DNA of 64,000 nt from Mycobacteriaceae bacterium (lineage in GTDB: Bacteria > Actinomycetota > Actinomycetes > Mycobacteriales > Mycobacteriaceae): assembly GCA_019749805.1 (NCBI GenBank), contig JAIEPH010000062.1:1-64000 (forward strand), in the 5' to 3' direction. The notes beneath the pieces are model-generated. The model was not told where the DNA came from. It ran no database searches and saw only the letters and a list, made by a program, of their open reading frames with translations. Positions 43,104-51,804 of the stretch are shown here, one piece after another. The position numbers and the translations under genes were made by a program. Within the stretch, counting starts at the first letter, position 1. Each line of letters begins with the position of its first letter.

Positions 43104-43943
43104 TTACCAGCAGGCCTGACGACGATCGGCCTGGAACAGGTTGTCAGCGGCGCACGGTCCGGCATTGGCGGACACCAGCTCGCGAATCTGGTTGTACAGA
43201 TCGACGGTCGCCGTGGTGGCCAATCGCGCCGCGAGATCGAAGTTATTGATCGGCGGGTTGCTGCCTGGGACCTGGATCGCGCCGCGCGGGCTGTTCCAGG
43301 CGTCCTTGTTCAACGTGGAGTGGCACTCGACGACTCCCGGCGGCGGTCCGCCGGGAGGGCAGCCGCCCAGCAGGTCGTCGTGGTCGGCCAAGACGTCGAA
43401 GTAGCCGGTGTGCAGGCCCGGCGGGAAGGCCGCGGGGTCGCAGGTGGGCATCAGCGGGGGTGGCATCCGGTCCGGCTGGTTTATCGCGATGTTGTCTTCG
43501 ACCCAATTGGAGTGGGAGTAGAAGTCCTGCACCGCGTGCGCGAGCCCGCCGAAGGCGGCGCGGGCGCCTGGACCGTCGACCAGGTCGCTGCCACCGGGGC
43601 CCGCGGGCCGGGCACCGGCGAGGATGACCGGGGTGAAGAAATTCCATGCCTCCTGCGTCATGTTGCAGATCTCGACGGGATTGTTGGCACCGTCGATGTG
43701 GCGGAACTCGTCGGCGAAGAACGCGTCGCTACCGACCGCACCGGCGCCCGGCGGCGGGCCGACCAGAATTTGGGCGATCGCAGTCTGATCAACCCCGAGG
43801 GGCTGCAGCGCATCGCGGGTGACGCGCTCATGGTTCTGAATTTGGAAGGCCTGGGCCGGCGGCGCAAGGGCACCGACGACCGCGGTTGCGGCGGCCACCA
43901 CAGCAACCGAGAGACCAAACCTGGACGGGCGGAACGAGAACAT
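43104..43943 (-). CDS. secreted HET-C / zinc phospholipase C-like protein
   Basis: 279-residue protein with a signal peptide (MFSFRPSRFGLSVAVVAAA, cleavage after PPAQA). The mature part shows the His-rich pattern NHERVTRDAL, EFRHIDGANN and HAVQDFYSHSNWVED typical of HET-C and zinc-dependent phospholipase C/S1 nuclease-like folds, where these His/Asp bind zinc. Four Cys may form disulfides; the Pro/Gly loop GGCPPGGPPPG is low complexity. The ATG at 43943 has AGGGGAGG 6 bases upstream. Enzymatic activity is inferred only from the motif. Confidence 0.7.
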   Translation of the reverse strand: MFSFRPSRFGLSVAVVAAATAVVGALAPPAQAFQIQNHERVTRDALQPLGVDQTAIAQILVGPPPGAGAVGSDAFFADEFRHIDGANNPVEICNMTQEAWNFFTPVILAGARPAGPGGSDLVDGPGARAAFGGLAHAVQDFYSHSNWVEDNIAINQPDRMPPPLMPTCDPAAFPPGLHTGYFDVLADHDDLLGGCPPGGPPPGVVECHSTLNKDAWNSPRGAIQVPGSNPPINNFDLAARLATTATVDLYNQIRELVSANAGPCAADNLFQADRRQACW

Positions 43944-44074
43944 CAATTACCTCCCCTGGTGCGTGGCAGGTCCGCTCGGACCAGCGATGCCGAATTCTGT
44001 CAGTGTCCGCCAAGGAGCATCTCAGAATTCACCGGATTTGTGACACGCAACACCACCAGTGGGGCGGATGTTGC

Positions 44075-45997
44075 CTATGTGTCGATGATGTTCTCCGGAT
44101 GCAGCATCTCGGCGTAGCGAAGCTGCTCCGGTATGCCAAAACCGTCGACCAGTAACTCCGCGTGGGGCCGCAGGTTGCGGCACCGCTCGTTGACGCCGCG
44201 AGTGACGGCCTTGGCGCGCTCGGTGGACAGGAAGCGGTGTTCCATGAACCAGGCTCTGTCCTCTTCGATCACCGACAGCGCATACAGGTCGCACACCATG
44301 TTCAGGATCTCGCGCGCCTCGTCGTCCTCGCACGAGTCGACGCCCGCCACGAACGCTTCGAGGATGATGCGGTCGATGTGCGCCCGCGCGGCGTGCAACA
44401 CGTGGTCCTGCACAGAGTTGAACGCGTCGAAGGCGCTCATCTCCTTGGACTTGCCCTGCAGGCGTCGGGCCACCGTCGCGAGGATGTACTCCTCGCGGTC
44501 CTCGAACATCTTGACCTGGGTGCCGCGGTTGAACAGGCTGCCCTCTTCCTCGTTGTCCTGACGGGTGTCGAGGATGGTCTGCATGATCGTCTCGGCCGCC
44601 GTGCGTTTGAGCACCCGCTCGCCGGCGAAGTTGGCCGCGAACCGCACCCATTCGACCGGGCTCATACCCTTGATGTCGTCGGCGTAGGCGGTCAGCAGTT
44701 CTTTGGCGACGAGCTGGGTCAGCACGTGGTTGTCACCCTCGAAGGTGGTGAACACGTCGGTGTCGGCCTTCAGCGCGATCAGCCGATTCTCGGCGAGATA
44801 ACCTGCGCCGCCGCAGGCTTCACGCGCCTCCTGGATCGCGCGCGTCGCGTGCCAGGTGTTGGCGGCCTTCAATCCTGCCGCCCGAGACTCGAGCTCACGC
44901 TGTTCCTCGGCGTCGGGATCGTCAGCCGTCTGCAGCTCGTGACACTTGGCGACGAGCTCGTTCTGCGCGAACTGAAGTGCATAGGACTTCGCGATCAAAG
45001 GGAACAACCGGCGCTGGTGCACCAGATAGTCCATGATCAACACCTCGCTGTCCGCGTCAGGTGCCTCGAACTGCCTGCGTTCCAACGCATATCGGGTCGC
45101 GATGTCCAGCGCGACGCGTGCGGCCGCTCCCGCGCTCCCGCCGACGGTGACTCGACCGCGGATCAACGTGCCGAGCATCGTGAAGAAGCGTCGGCCTGGA
45201 TTCTCGATCGGTGAGGAGTAGGTGCCGTCCTCGGCCACATCCGCGTACTTGTTGAGCAGGTTCTCGCGCGGGATGCGGACGTGGTCGAACTGGATGCGTC
45301 CGTTGTCCACGCCGGGCAGGCCGCCCTTGTAATGGCAGTCACTGGTCGTCACGCCTGGCAGATCGTTGCCCTCGTCGTCGCGGATCGGCACCACGAAACA
45401 ATGCACCCCGTGCCCCTCGCCGTCGGGAGTGATCAGCTGCGCGAAAACCGCAGCGACACGGGCCGTTTCAGCGGCGCCGCCGATGTAGTCCTTGCGGGAC
45501 GTGCGGGTGGGGGAGTCGATCACGAACTCTTGCGTGGCGGGATCGTAGGTCGCGGTGGTCTCCAGCGCCTGCACGTCGCTGCCGTGACCGGTCTCGGTCA
45601 TCGCGAAGCAACCCAGCAGATCCAGGTCGATGATCCGCTGTACGTACGCCTCGTGGTGGCGTTCGGTGCCGAGATTCTCGATGGCCCCGCCGAACAGACC
45701 CCACTGCACCCCGGCCTTGACCATCAGCGACAGATCGGACATGGCGAGCATCTCGATCTGGGTCACCGCCGCGCCGACGTCGCCGTTGCCGCCGTGCTCC
45801 TTCTTGAACCCGTCTTCGGCCGCGCCCTGTGCGGCCATGATCTTCAACTGCTCGCCCACCTTCGTGCGGGCGATGACGGTGTTCGGTGTGTAGTGCGGCT
45901 TGAAGATCTCGCTGGAGAGTTCCTCGCGCATCTGATTCTTCACATCGCGCCAGCGGCCGTCGAGCGCGTTGCGTAGATGTTCCGCAGTGGGGGTCAT
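44075..45997 (-). CDS. acyl-CoA dehydrogenase/oxidase family protein
   Basis: 640-residue flavoprotein of the long acyl-CoA dehydrogenase/acyl-CoA oxidase group (ordinary dehydrogenases are about 380-400). The FAD/substrate region reads GCFAMTETGHGSDVQALETTATYD, with the middle domain HYKGGLPGVDNGRIQFDHVRIPRENLL. The C-terminal landmarks EACGGAGYLAENRL and TTFEGDNHVLTQ fit oxidase-type members. It would introduce the 2,3 double bond in fatty acyl-CoA beta-oxidation. The ATG at 45997 is chosen at the conserved MTPTAEHLRNAL; the frame extends upstream through the iron-box-like spacer. Divergent from the VIT gene. Confidence 0.85.
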   Translation of the reverse strand: MTPTAEHLRNALDGRWRDVKNQMREELSSEIFKPHYTPNTVIARTKVGEQLKIMAAQGAAEDGFKKEHGGNGDVGAAVTQIEMLAMSDLSLMVKAGVQWGLFGGAIENLGTERHHEAYVQRIIDLDLLGCFAMTETGHGSDVQALETTATYDPATQEFVIDSPTRTSRKDYIGGAAETARVAAVFAQLITPDGEGHGVHCFVVPIRDDEGNDLPGVTTSDCHYKGGLPGVDNGRIQFDHVRIPRENLLNKYADVAEDGTYSSPIENPGRRFFTMLGTLIRGRVTVGGSAGAAARVALDIATRYALERRQFEAPDADSEVLIMDYLVHQRRLFPLIAKSYALQFAQNELVAKCHELQTADDPDAEEQRELESRAAGLKAANTWHATRAIQEAREACGGAGYLAENRLIALKADTDVFTTFEGDNHVLTQLVAKELLTAYADDIKGMSPVEWVRFAANFAGERVLKRTAAETIMQTILDTRQDNEEEGSLFNRGTQVKMFEDREEYILATVARRLQGKSKEMSAFDAFNSVQDHVLHAARAHIDRIILEAFVAGVDSCEDDEAREILNMVCDLYALSVIEEDRAWFMEHRFLSTERAKAVTRGVNERCRNLRPHAELLVDGFGIPEQLRYAEMLHPENIIDT

Positions 45998-46047
45998 AAC
46001 TCGACCGTAGCCTTTTGACGGCCCGCCGAAACTGTGATGTGGAAAAC

Positions 46048-46066
46048 CTAGGCAAGCCTTGCTGGA
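46048..46066. promoter_or_regulatory. weak iron-box-like palindrome before the VIT gene
   Basis: CTAGGCAAGCCTTGCTGGA centres on GCAAG-C-CTTGC, a perfect odd palindrome with the same centre spacing as an IdeR site. It agrees with the IdeR consensus at about 11 of 19 positions. It lies 27 bases before the VIT start. The match is weak, but iron control would fit the gene. Confidence 0.35.
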
Positions 46067-46092
46067 CCAGCCGAAACAGGTGGCGTTGAATC

Positions 46093-46812
46093 GTGCGCAT
46101 GACTGCACCGACCGGCGTGCCGCACACGTCCACGCACCGGCACGCCGATGTGACCGGGGGATGGCTGCGCGCCGCGACCTTCGGGGCGATGGACGGCCTG
46201 GTCAGCAACACCGCCCTCATTGCCGGTGTTGCCGCCGCGGCCAGTGCGCACACCGTCGTGATCAGCGGTGTGGCCGGGCTGTTGGCCGGCGCGTTCTCGA
46301 TGGCGCTGGGCGAGTACACCTCGGTGACTACGGCCAACGAGCAGATCGAGGCCGAGGTCCTGGTGGAACGGCGGGCCTTTCGCAAGCATCCGCAGGCCGA
46401 AAAAGCGGAGCTGGTGTCGATGTTGATAGATATGGGGATGACCCGCGAAACCGCTAACAAGGCCACCGAGGAAGTCCACCGCGACGAGAGCCGCGCGCTG
46501 AACTTCCACCTCGTCCAGGAACTCGGCGTCGACCCGCGTGAGAAGCCGTCGCCGTGGGTGGCGGCCGGCTCGTCGTTCGTCATGTTCGCGATCGGTGCGA
46601 TCATTCCGCTGATTCCGTACCTGCTTGGAATCGAATCGCTGTGGCCAGGCCTGCTGTGCGGCGGAATCGGGCTGCTCGTCGCGGGTGGCCTCGCCGCCAG
46701 TTTCACCAAGAGGCCGCTGTGGTTTGGGTCGTTGCGGCAGCTCGCATTCGGCGCCGTCGCCATCGCCGCCACCTACGCAGTGGGAAGCCTCGTCGGTACA
46801 GTCATCGCGTGA
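46093..46812 (+). CDS. VIT1/CCC1-family iron/manganese transporter
   Basis: 239-residue membrane protein of the vacuolar iron transporter family, which exports Fe2+ or Mn2+ by proton antiport. Helix 1 carries WLRAATFGAMDGLVSNTALIAGV, followed by GLLAGAFSMALGEYTSV. The cytoplasmic metal-binding part is rich in Glu (EQIEAEVLVERRAFRKHPQAE, TEEVHRDE), and three C-terminal helices follow. The GTG at 46093 is preferred over the ATG at 46099 because AGGTGG lies 9 bases before it. The end overlaps the next gene as GTGA. A detoxification role under iron excess is likely. Confidence 0.88.
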   Translation: MRMTAPTGVPHTSTHRHADVTGGWLRAATFGAMDGLVSNTALIAGVAAAASAHTVVISGVAGLLAGAFSMALGEYTSVTTANEQIEAEVLVERRAFRKHPQAEKAELVSMLIDMGMTRETANKATEEVHRDESRALNFHLVQELGVDPREKPSPWVAAGSSFVMFAIGAIIPLIPYLLGIESLWPGLLCGGIGLLVAGGLAASFTKRPLWFGSLRQLAFGAVAIAATYAVGSLVGTVIA

Positions 46813-47921
46813 TCAAGCTGCGGTACAGCCTGTTGGCGACCGCCTTGTTGCTTTCCGCCTGCAGTCCCGCATCTGTGTCGTCGACCGGCTTGGAGTACCT
46901 CGGGCAGGTCAATTTCCCGACCGGCTACGTATTCGACGACACGACGGTCGGGGGACTCTCGGCGATCACCTACGACCCCGGCCGCCAGGTGTATTACATC
47001 ATCAGCGACGACCGCTCGGCGAAGAACCCGGCAAGGTTCTACACCGTCCGAATCACCTTGAGCGACAATAGACTGATCGGTATCGAGTGGCGCGAAAACA
47101 CCTCGCTGCTGGACCGGTCCGGCGCACCATTTCCGCCGCTGTCGCCTGACGCCACGCCTCCGGTGATACCTCCGGATCCCGAAGGCATCGCCTTCGACGA
47201 ACGCCGCCAACAGCTGTACTGGTCCAGCGAGGGCGAGCGAATCGTCAAGGATCCCAATCGGCCGCTGCTGCTGGATCCGTGGGTCCGTGTCGCCGGGCTC
47301 GATGGCGCGTTCCGCGGTCAATACGACCTGCCGCCCGTGTTGTCGATGTCGCAGCACGACACGGGCCCCCGCACCAACAACGGTCTCGAGGGACTGACGT
47401 TGACGCCGAGCGGCAAGTATCTGTTCGCGGGAATGGAAGACCCAGGTTTCAACGACGGCGCCCCGCCGACCGCCGACACAGGTGCCCTCACCCGCGTCAC
47501 CCGATTCGACGTCTCGACGGGCACTGCCACCGCGCAGTACGCCTACCCGCTGGACCCGATCAGCGCGCCGAACGGCGGCGCGAACGGGCTGTCGGATCTC
47601 GTCGCACTCGACGACGACAACTTCCTGGTGATCGAACGCTCGCACGGCACCCACAATGTCGCGCGCATCTATCGGGCCAGCACCGCCAACGCCGACAACA
47701 TCCTGGACACGCCGTCACTCGCGGACGCGCCGCCGAGCGCGATGACCAAGAGTCTGGTGGCCGATCTGTCGACGATTGCCCAGGTGCAGAACCTGGACAA
47801 CGTCGAGGGAATTACGTTGGGTCCCAGGCTTTCGGACGGCAGGCAGGTCATCGTGCTCGTCGCTGACGACAATTTCTCGGACGACCAGATGACGCAGTTC
47901 TACGCGTTCGCGATGGAGTGA
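46809..47921 (+). CDS. esterase-like (phytase-like) lipoprotein
   Basis: 370-residue lipoprotein: a signal peptide with lipobox LLLSAC (Cys about residue 18), then a beta-propeller-like domain of the esterase-like/phytase-like family (PF13449 type). It shows GGLSAITYDPGRQVYYIISDDRS, PDPEGIAFDERRQQLYWSSEGE, NNGLEGLTLTPSGKYLFAGMED and NVEGITLGP. The GTG at 46809 overlaps the VIT stop as GTGA, so the two are probably translated together. Substrate unknown; the acidic D/E clusters suggest a metal-dependent phosphoesterase, but this is inference. Confidence 0.82.
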   Translation: MIKLRYSLLATALLLSACSPASVSSTGLEYLGQVNFPTGYVFDDTTVGGLSAITYDPGRQVYYIISDDRSAKNPARFYTVRITLSDNRLIGIEWRENTSLLDRSGAPFPPLSPDATPPVIPPDPEGIAFDERRQQLYWSSEGERIVKDPNRPLLLDPWVRVAGLDGAFRGQYDLPPVLSMSQHDTGPRTNNGLEGLTLTPSGKYLFAGMEDPGFNDGAPPTADTGALTRVTRFDVSTGTATAQYAYPLDPISAPNGGANGLSDLVALDDDNFLVIERSHGTHNVARIYRASTANADNILDTPSLADAPPSAMTKSLVADLSTIAQVQNLDNVEGITLGPRLSDGRQVIVLVADDNFSDDQMTQFYAFAME

Positions 47922-47975
47922 ATTCGGCGCGCTGACGCACCGTCACGGGCTGTTGGCGCGCCCGATTCGCAAGGG

Positions 47976-49181
47976 TCAGGTGTCGCTGCCGACGGTGATC
48001 GCGGTCGCCTCGTCGACGTCGTCGAGTTCCTCTTCGTCATCGATACCGATGAGGTGCGAACGGCTGAGCGCCAGGACACCCGCTGCCAGCAACACCGCCG
48101 CCGCGCCGACCCAGTACGGGGCGTGGACGTTGACCCGTTCACCGAGCACACCGGCGAGCCACGGCGCCAATGCAGCACCGGAGAACCGGACGAAGCTGTA
48201 AGCCGCTGAGGCGACGCCTCTTTCGACCGGCGCAGCCTTCATCACAGTCTCGGTGATCAACGTGTTGTTGATACCGATGAACAATCCCGCCACCACCACA
48301 CATGTCGCCAGCACGGTCTTGTTCTCGGTGGCGACGGCCATCGCCGCCAGAGTCGCGGTCATGGCCAAGAGATTCACGAGCAGCGTCGGCACGGTCCCGA
48401 AGCGCCGCTGCAGCCGCGGCGCGACGACCACCGACGTGAACGCCAGCGCGACCCCCCAACCGAAGAAGACCAGACCGATCTCGTGCGCGCTCATGTCGAG
48501 CGGAAACGGCGTGAAGGCCAGCAGCGTGAAGAAGCCGAAGTTGTACAGCAGCGCGGTGATTGCGACGCCGAGCAGACCGCGGTGGCGCAGCGCGCGGAAC
48601 GGGTCGGCCAACGTCGTCGCACGTCCGGCGGGGGGTGTCGACGGCAGCAAAAGTGCCGTGACGACGACGGCGAACGCCATCAGGGCCGACACCCCGAAGA
48701 ACGGTCCGCGCCACGAGATCGATCCGAGCACTCCGCCGACCAGCGGGCCGACTGCGATGCCGACACCCAGCGCCGCCTCGTACAGGATGATCGCCTGCGC
48801 CACGGAGCCGCGCGCGGAATTGACGATCGTCGCCAACGCCGTCGCGATGAACAGCGCGTTGCCCAGGCCCCAAAGTGCCCGCCAGCCAACGATTTCGGTG
48901 ACAGTATCTGACATGCCCGCCAGGCCCGCACCAGCGATGATCACGACGAGGCCGAGTAGCAGTGTGCGTTTCGGGCCGATTCGGCTCGCCAGCACGCCGG
49001 TGATGAGCATGGCGACGCCCATCACCGCCATATAGCTGGTGAACAACAACGACACCTGCGACGGCGACGCGTTCAGGTTGTCGGCGATCGGCTTGAGAAT
49101 CGGGTCGACCAGGCCGATACCCATGAACGCGACGACGGACGCGAAGGCAACTGCCCAAACAGCTTTGGGTTGACGCCACAT
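47976..49181 (-). CDS. MFS drug/metabolite exporter
   Basis: 401-residue transporter with 12 predicted helices. It starts WAVAFASVVAFMGIGLVDPILKPIAD, and the loop after helix 2 reads GVLASRIGPKRTLLLG, the classic MFS motif A region. A second motif GVGIAVGPLVGGVLG (antiporter motif C type) lies near residue 135, suggesting a proton antiporter exporter. The tail after helix 12 is acidic (DDEEELDDVDEA). ATG at 49181 with AAAAGGAG upstream. It lies 27 bases after marR on the same strand, so it is the probable target of that regulator. Confidence 0.88.
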   Translation of the reverse strand: MWRQPKAVWAVAFASVVAFMGIGLVDPILKPIADNLNASPSQVSLLFTSYMAVMGVAMLITGVLASRIGPKRTLLLGLVVIIAGAGLAGMSDTVTEIVGWRALWGLGNALFIATALATIVNSARGSVAQAIILYEAALGVGIAVGPLVGGVLGSISWRGPFFGVSALMAFAVVVTALLLPSTPPAGRATTLADPFRALRHRGLLGVAITALLYNFGFFTLLAFTPFPLDMSAHEIGLVFFGWGVALAFTSVVVAPRLQRRFGTVPTLLVNLLAMTATLAAMAVATENKTVLATCVVVAGLFIGINNTLITETVMKAAPVERGVASAAYSFVRFSGAALAPWLAGVLGERVNVHAPYWVGAAAVLLAAGVLALSRSHLIGIDDEEELDDVDEATAITVGSDT

Positions 49182-49208
49182 AGGGGCGAATGCTCCTTTT
49201 CGTATCGA

Positions 49209-49646
49209 CTATTTGGCGGCGGTGGGTGAGGCTGCGTCCGCGAGAAGTCCTCGCAACACACGAACTGCCTCACTGAGCGCCTGCCGATCCGACGCGTCCA
49301 GACGCTCCAGGTACGGCTCGATGGCGGCCTCGCGGTCCGCGCGCACCTGCCTCAGCGTCTCGACTCCCTTGGACGTGATCTGGACCAGCACGGCCCGCGC
49401 ATCGTCGGGGTCTACGGTGCGTGACACATAACCTCGGTCTTCGAGCCTGCGCACCTGGGTGGTCATCGTCGGCTGCGAGCAGTGATCCAGCACCGCGAGA
49501 TCCGATATCCGGGTCGGCCCCTTGTCTTCGATCGTCGACAGCAGCCGCGCCTGCGCGAAGGGCAGGGGTAGCCGGGCGCGCTGCGTGGCCAGTCGGTTGA
49601 TCCGGGCGACCACATGCAGCAGGTCGGCGCCGAGGGTCTGAGTCAT
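49209..49646 (-). CDS. MarR-family transcriptional regulator
   Basis: 145-residue winged-helix regulator. The core reads LLSTIEDKGPTRISDLAVLDHCSQPTMTTQVRRLEDRGYVSRTVDPDDARAVLVQIT, given here as the helix-turn-helix and wing of MarR proteins in parts: ISDLAVLDHC, PTMTTQVRRLEDRG and the DPDDAR wing. The ATG at 49646 is chosen; the frame extends to 49682 through the operator region. It precedes the MFS gene in one operon and has palindromic sites directly upstream, so it probably represses itself and the exporter, with an unknown ligand. Confidence 0.9.
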   Translation of the reverse strand: MTQTLGADLLHVVARINRLATQRARLPLPFAQARLLSTIEDKGPTRISDLAVLDHCSQPTMTTQVRRLEDRGYVSRTVDPDDARAVLVQITSKGVETLRQVRADREAAIEPYLERLDASDRQALSEAVRVLRGLLADAASPTAAK

Positions 49647-49652
49647 GATCCC

Positions 49653-49674
49653 ACTATTACATAGTCTTACTATG
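49653..49674. promoter_or_regulatory. overlapping MarR operators
   Basis: Three alternating half-sites ACTAT (49653-49657), ATAGT (49661-49665) and ACTAT (49669-49673) are spaced by exactly 3 bases. They form two overlapping inverted repeats, the right one extended to CATAGT-CTT-ACTATG. They lie 7 to 28 bases upstream of the marR ATG and about 80 bases before the divergent ECF transporter gene. AT-rich half-sites in a GC-rich genome point to real operator function. Confidence 0.7.
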
Positions 49675-49755
49675 CAGTTCAAACGGACGGCAGACCGATT
49701 GCTGGTCGCAGCAAGGCGCCGACCATTCTTAGAAACCGCCTGGCAGAATCGTGCA

Positions 49756-51804
49756 ATGGCCGTGACCGGGGATTCGGGGGTGACTCGCCGTTCCGGCGCG
49801 CTGAGCCCGGGTGAATTGGCTCAGGCGTCGGTGATCGCGGCGCTGTCCGCCGCCACGGCGATCATTGCCGTCGTCGTTCCATTCGCTGCGGGCCTGTCGT
49901 TGCTCGGCACCGTCCCGATGGGCTTGCTGGCCTACCGTTATCGGCTGCGCGTGCTGCTCACCGCGACTGTGGCGGGTGCGATCATTGCGTTCCTGATCGC
50001 CGGCATGGGCGGCTTCATGACCGTCGTCAACTGCGCCTACATCGGTGGACTGACCGGCATCGTCAAGCGCCGCGGGCGTGGTACGACGACGGTCTTTCTC
50101 AGTTCACTGGTCGCCGGGGCGCTTTTCGGTGTGTTCGTCGTGACGGCGCTGGCGATCCTGACGCGGCTGCGCCACCTGATCTTCGAATCGGTGACCGCAA
50201 ACATCAACGGAGTGGCCGCGATCATCGCGCGGATTCCCGAGATGGAGGGCCTGGCCGAGCAGCTCAAACGCGACTTCGCCACCGCGCTGGACTATTGGCC
50301 GTTGCTGTTCTTCGCATCCTCGGTGTGGTCCATCGTCTTTGTCACACTCATCGGGTGGTGGGCGCTGTCGCGGGTGATGTCGCGACTGGTCGCCATCCCC
50401 GACGTGCACAAGCTCGATTCCTCGGCCGACAGCGGAACCATCGCCCCTGTGCCGACGCAGTTGCTTGACGTCCGCTTCCGTTATCCGAACGCCGACCACG
50501 ACGCGCTCGGTCCGGTATCGCTGAACGTCGAACCCGGTGAGCACCTCGCGATCACCGGCGCGAACGGTTCGGGCAAGACGACGTTGATGCTGATGCTGGC
50601 CGGCCGCGAACCGACGTCGGGCACCATCGACCGGCCCGGCGGCGTCGGGCTCGGCCGGCTCGGCGGTACAGCGGTGATCATGCAGCACCCCGAGAGTCAG
50701 GTGCTCGGTACCCGGGTCGCCGACGACGTGGTGTGGGGTCTGCCTCCGGGGACGACCACGGACATCCCCACGCTGCTCGGCGAGGTCGGGCTGGACGGGC
50801 TCGCCGAGCGCGACACGGGCGGTCTGTCGGGCGGTGAGCTGCAGCGGCTCGCGGTCGCAGCCGCGCTGGCCCGTGAACCGTCGCTGCTGATCGCCGACGA
50901 GGTGACGAGCATGGTCGACCAGGAGGGGCGGGGCGCGCTGATGTCGGTGCTGTCCGGGCTGACGAAGCACCACGACATGTCGCTGGTGCACATCACCCAC
51001 TACAACGACGAGGCGGATGCCGCGGACCGCGCCGTCAATCTGACCGGCAACGGTGGCGCCGCCGACAACACGGACATGGTGGAAACCGCGTCGGCGCCGG
51101 CGGCCACCGTCACCGGCGACCACCACGCCGACAAGCCGGTGCTCGAACTCCGTGGGGTCAATCACGAATACGGCAGCGGAACGCCGTGGGCTGCAATGGC
51201 GCTGCGGGACATCACCTTCACCGTCAACGAGGGCGACGGGTTGCTGATTCACGGACTCAACGGATCCGGGAAGTCGACGTTGGCATGGATCATGGCGGGA
51301 CTCACCGTCCCGACCAGCGGCAGCTGCCTGCTCGACGGTGTGCCGGTGTCCGATCAGGTTGGCGCCGTTGCCATCTCCTTCCAGGCGGCCCGCCTGCAGC
51401 TGATGCGCGGCCGGGTGGATCTCGAGATCGCATCTGCAGCCGGGTTCTCGCCGCGTGACCGCAAGCGGGTGAGCGAGGCGCTGGCCACCGTCGGCCTGGA
51501 CAAGGCACTGGCGAAGCGGCGCATCGACCAACTGAGCGGCGGCCAGATGCGCCGCGTGGTGCTGGCCGGACTGCTGGCGCGCCAGCCCCGCGCGCTCATC
51601 CTCGACGAGCCTCTCGCCGGGCTGGATGCGGCGAGTCAGCGTGGGCTGCTACGGCTCCTGAGTGAGCTGCGACGCCACTTCGGGCTGACCATCGTCATCA
51701 TCTCCCACGACTTCTCGGGCCTCGAGGAAGTGTGCCCACGCACGCTGCATCTGCACAACGGGGTGCTGGCGGCGACACCGACGGTGGCGGGAGACAGATC
51801 GTGA
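49756..51804 (+). CDS. ECF transporter fusion: S-like membrane domain plus two ATPase domains
   Basis: 682-residue fusion. The N-terminal membrane domain (about 20-225, six helices, ASVIAALSAATAIIAVVVPFAAGLS) resembles substrate-binding S/DUF2232-like components. Two ABC ATPases follow: the first (about 235-445) has GANGSGKTT, LSGGELQRL and LLIADEVTSMVD; the second (about 465-670) has GLNGSGKST, LSGGQMRRV and LILDEPLAGLD. The ATG at 49756 begins MAVTGDSGVTRRS; the open frame reaches 49645 through the marR operator. Overlaps ecfT as GTGA. Orthologous by length and order to Rv2326c-Rv2325c. No riboswitch is seen, so the vitamin or metal carried is unknown. Confidence 0.88.
   Translation: MAVTGDSGVTRRSGALSPGELAQASVIAALSAATAIIAVVVPFAAGLSLLGTVPMGLLAYRYRLRVLLTATVAGAIIAFLIAGMGGFMTVVNCAYIGGLTGIVKRRGRGTTTVFLSSLVAGALFGVFVVTALAILTRLRHLIFESVTANINGVAAIIARIPEMEGLAEQLKRDFATALDYWPLLFFASSVWSIVFVTLIGWWALSRVMSRLVAIPDVHKLDSSADSGTIAPVPTQLLDVRFRYPNADHDALGPVSLNVEPGEHLAITGANGSGKTTLMLMLAGREPTSGTIDRPGGVGLGRLGGTAVIMQHPESQVLGTRVADDVVWGLPPGTTTDIPTLLGEVGLDGLAERDTGGLSGGELQRLAVAAALAREPSLLIADEVTSMVDQEGRGALMSVLSGLTKHHDMSLVHITHYNDEADAADRAVNLTGNGGAADNTDMVETASAPAATVTGDHHADKPVLELRGVNHEYGSGTPWAAMALRDITFTVNEGDGLLIHGLNGSGKSTLAWIMAGLTVPTSGSCLLDGVPVSDQVGAVAISFQAARLQLMRGRVDLEIASAAGFSPRDRKRVSEALATVGLDKALAKRRIDQLSGGQMRRVVLAGLLARQPRALILDEPLAGLDAASQRGLLRLLSELRRHFGLTIVIISHDFSGLEEVCPRTLHLHNGVLAATPTVAGDRS

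Noticed and set aside
49675..49755. Riboswitch before the ECF transporter gene
   Set aside because: The leader is under 90 bases and shows no cobalamin, thiamine or other vitamin riboswitch landmarks.
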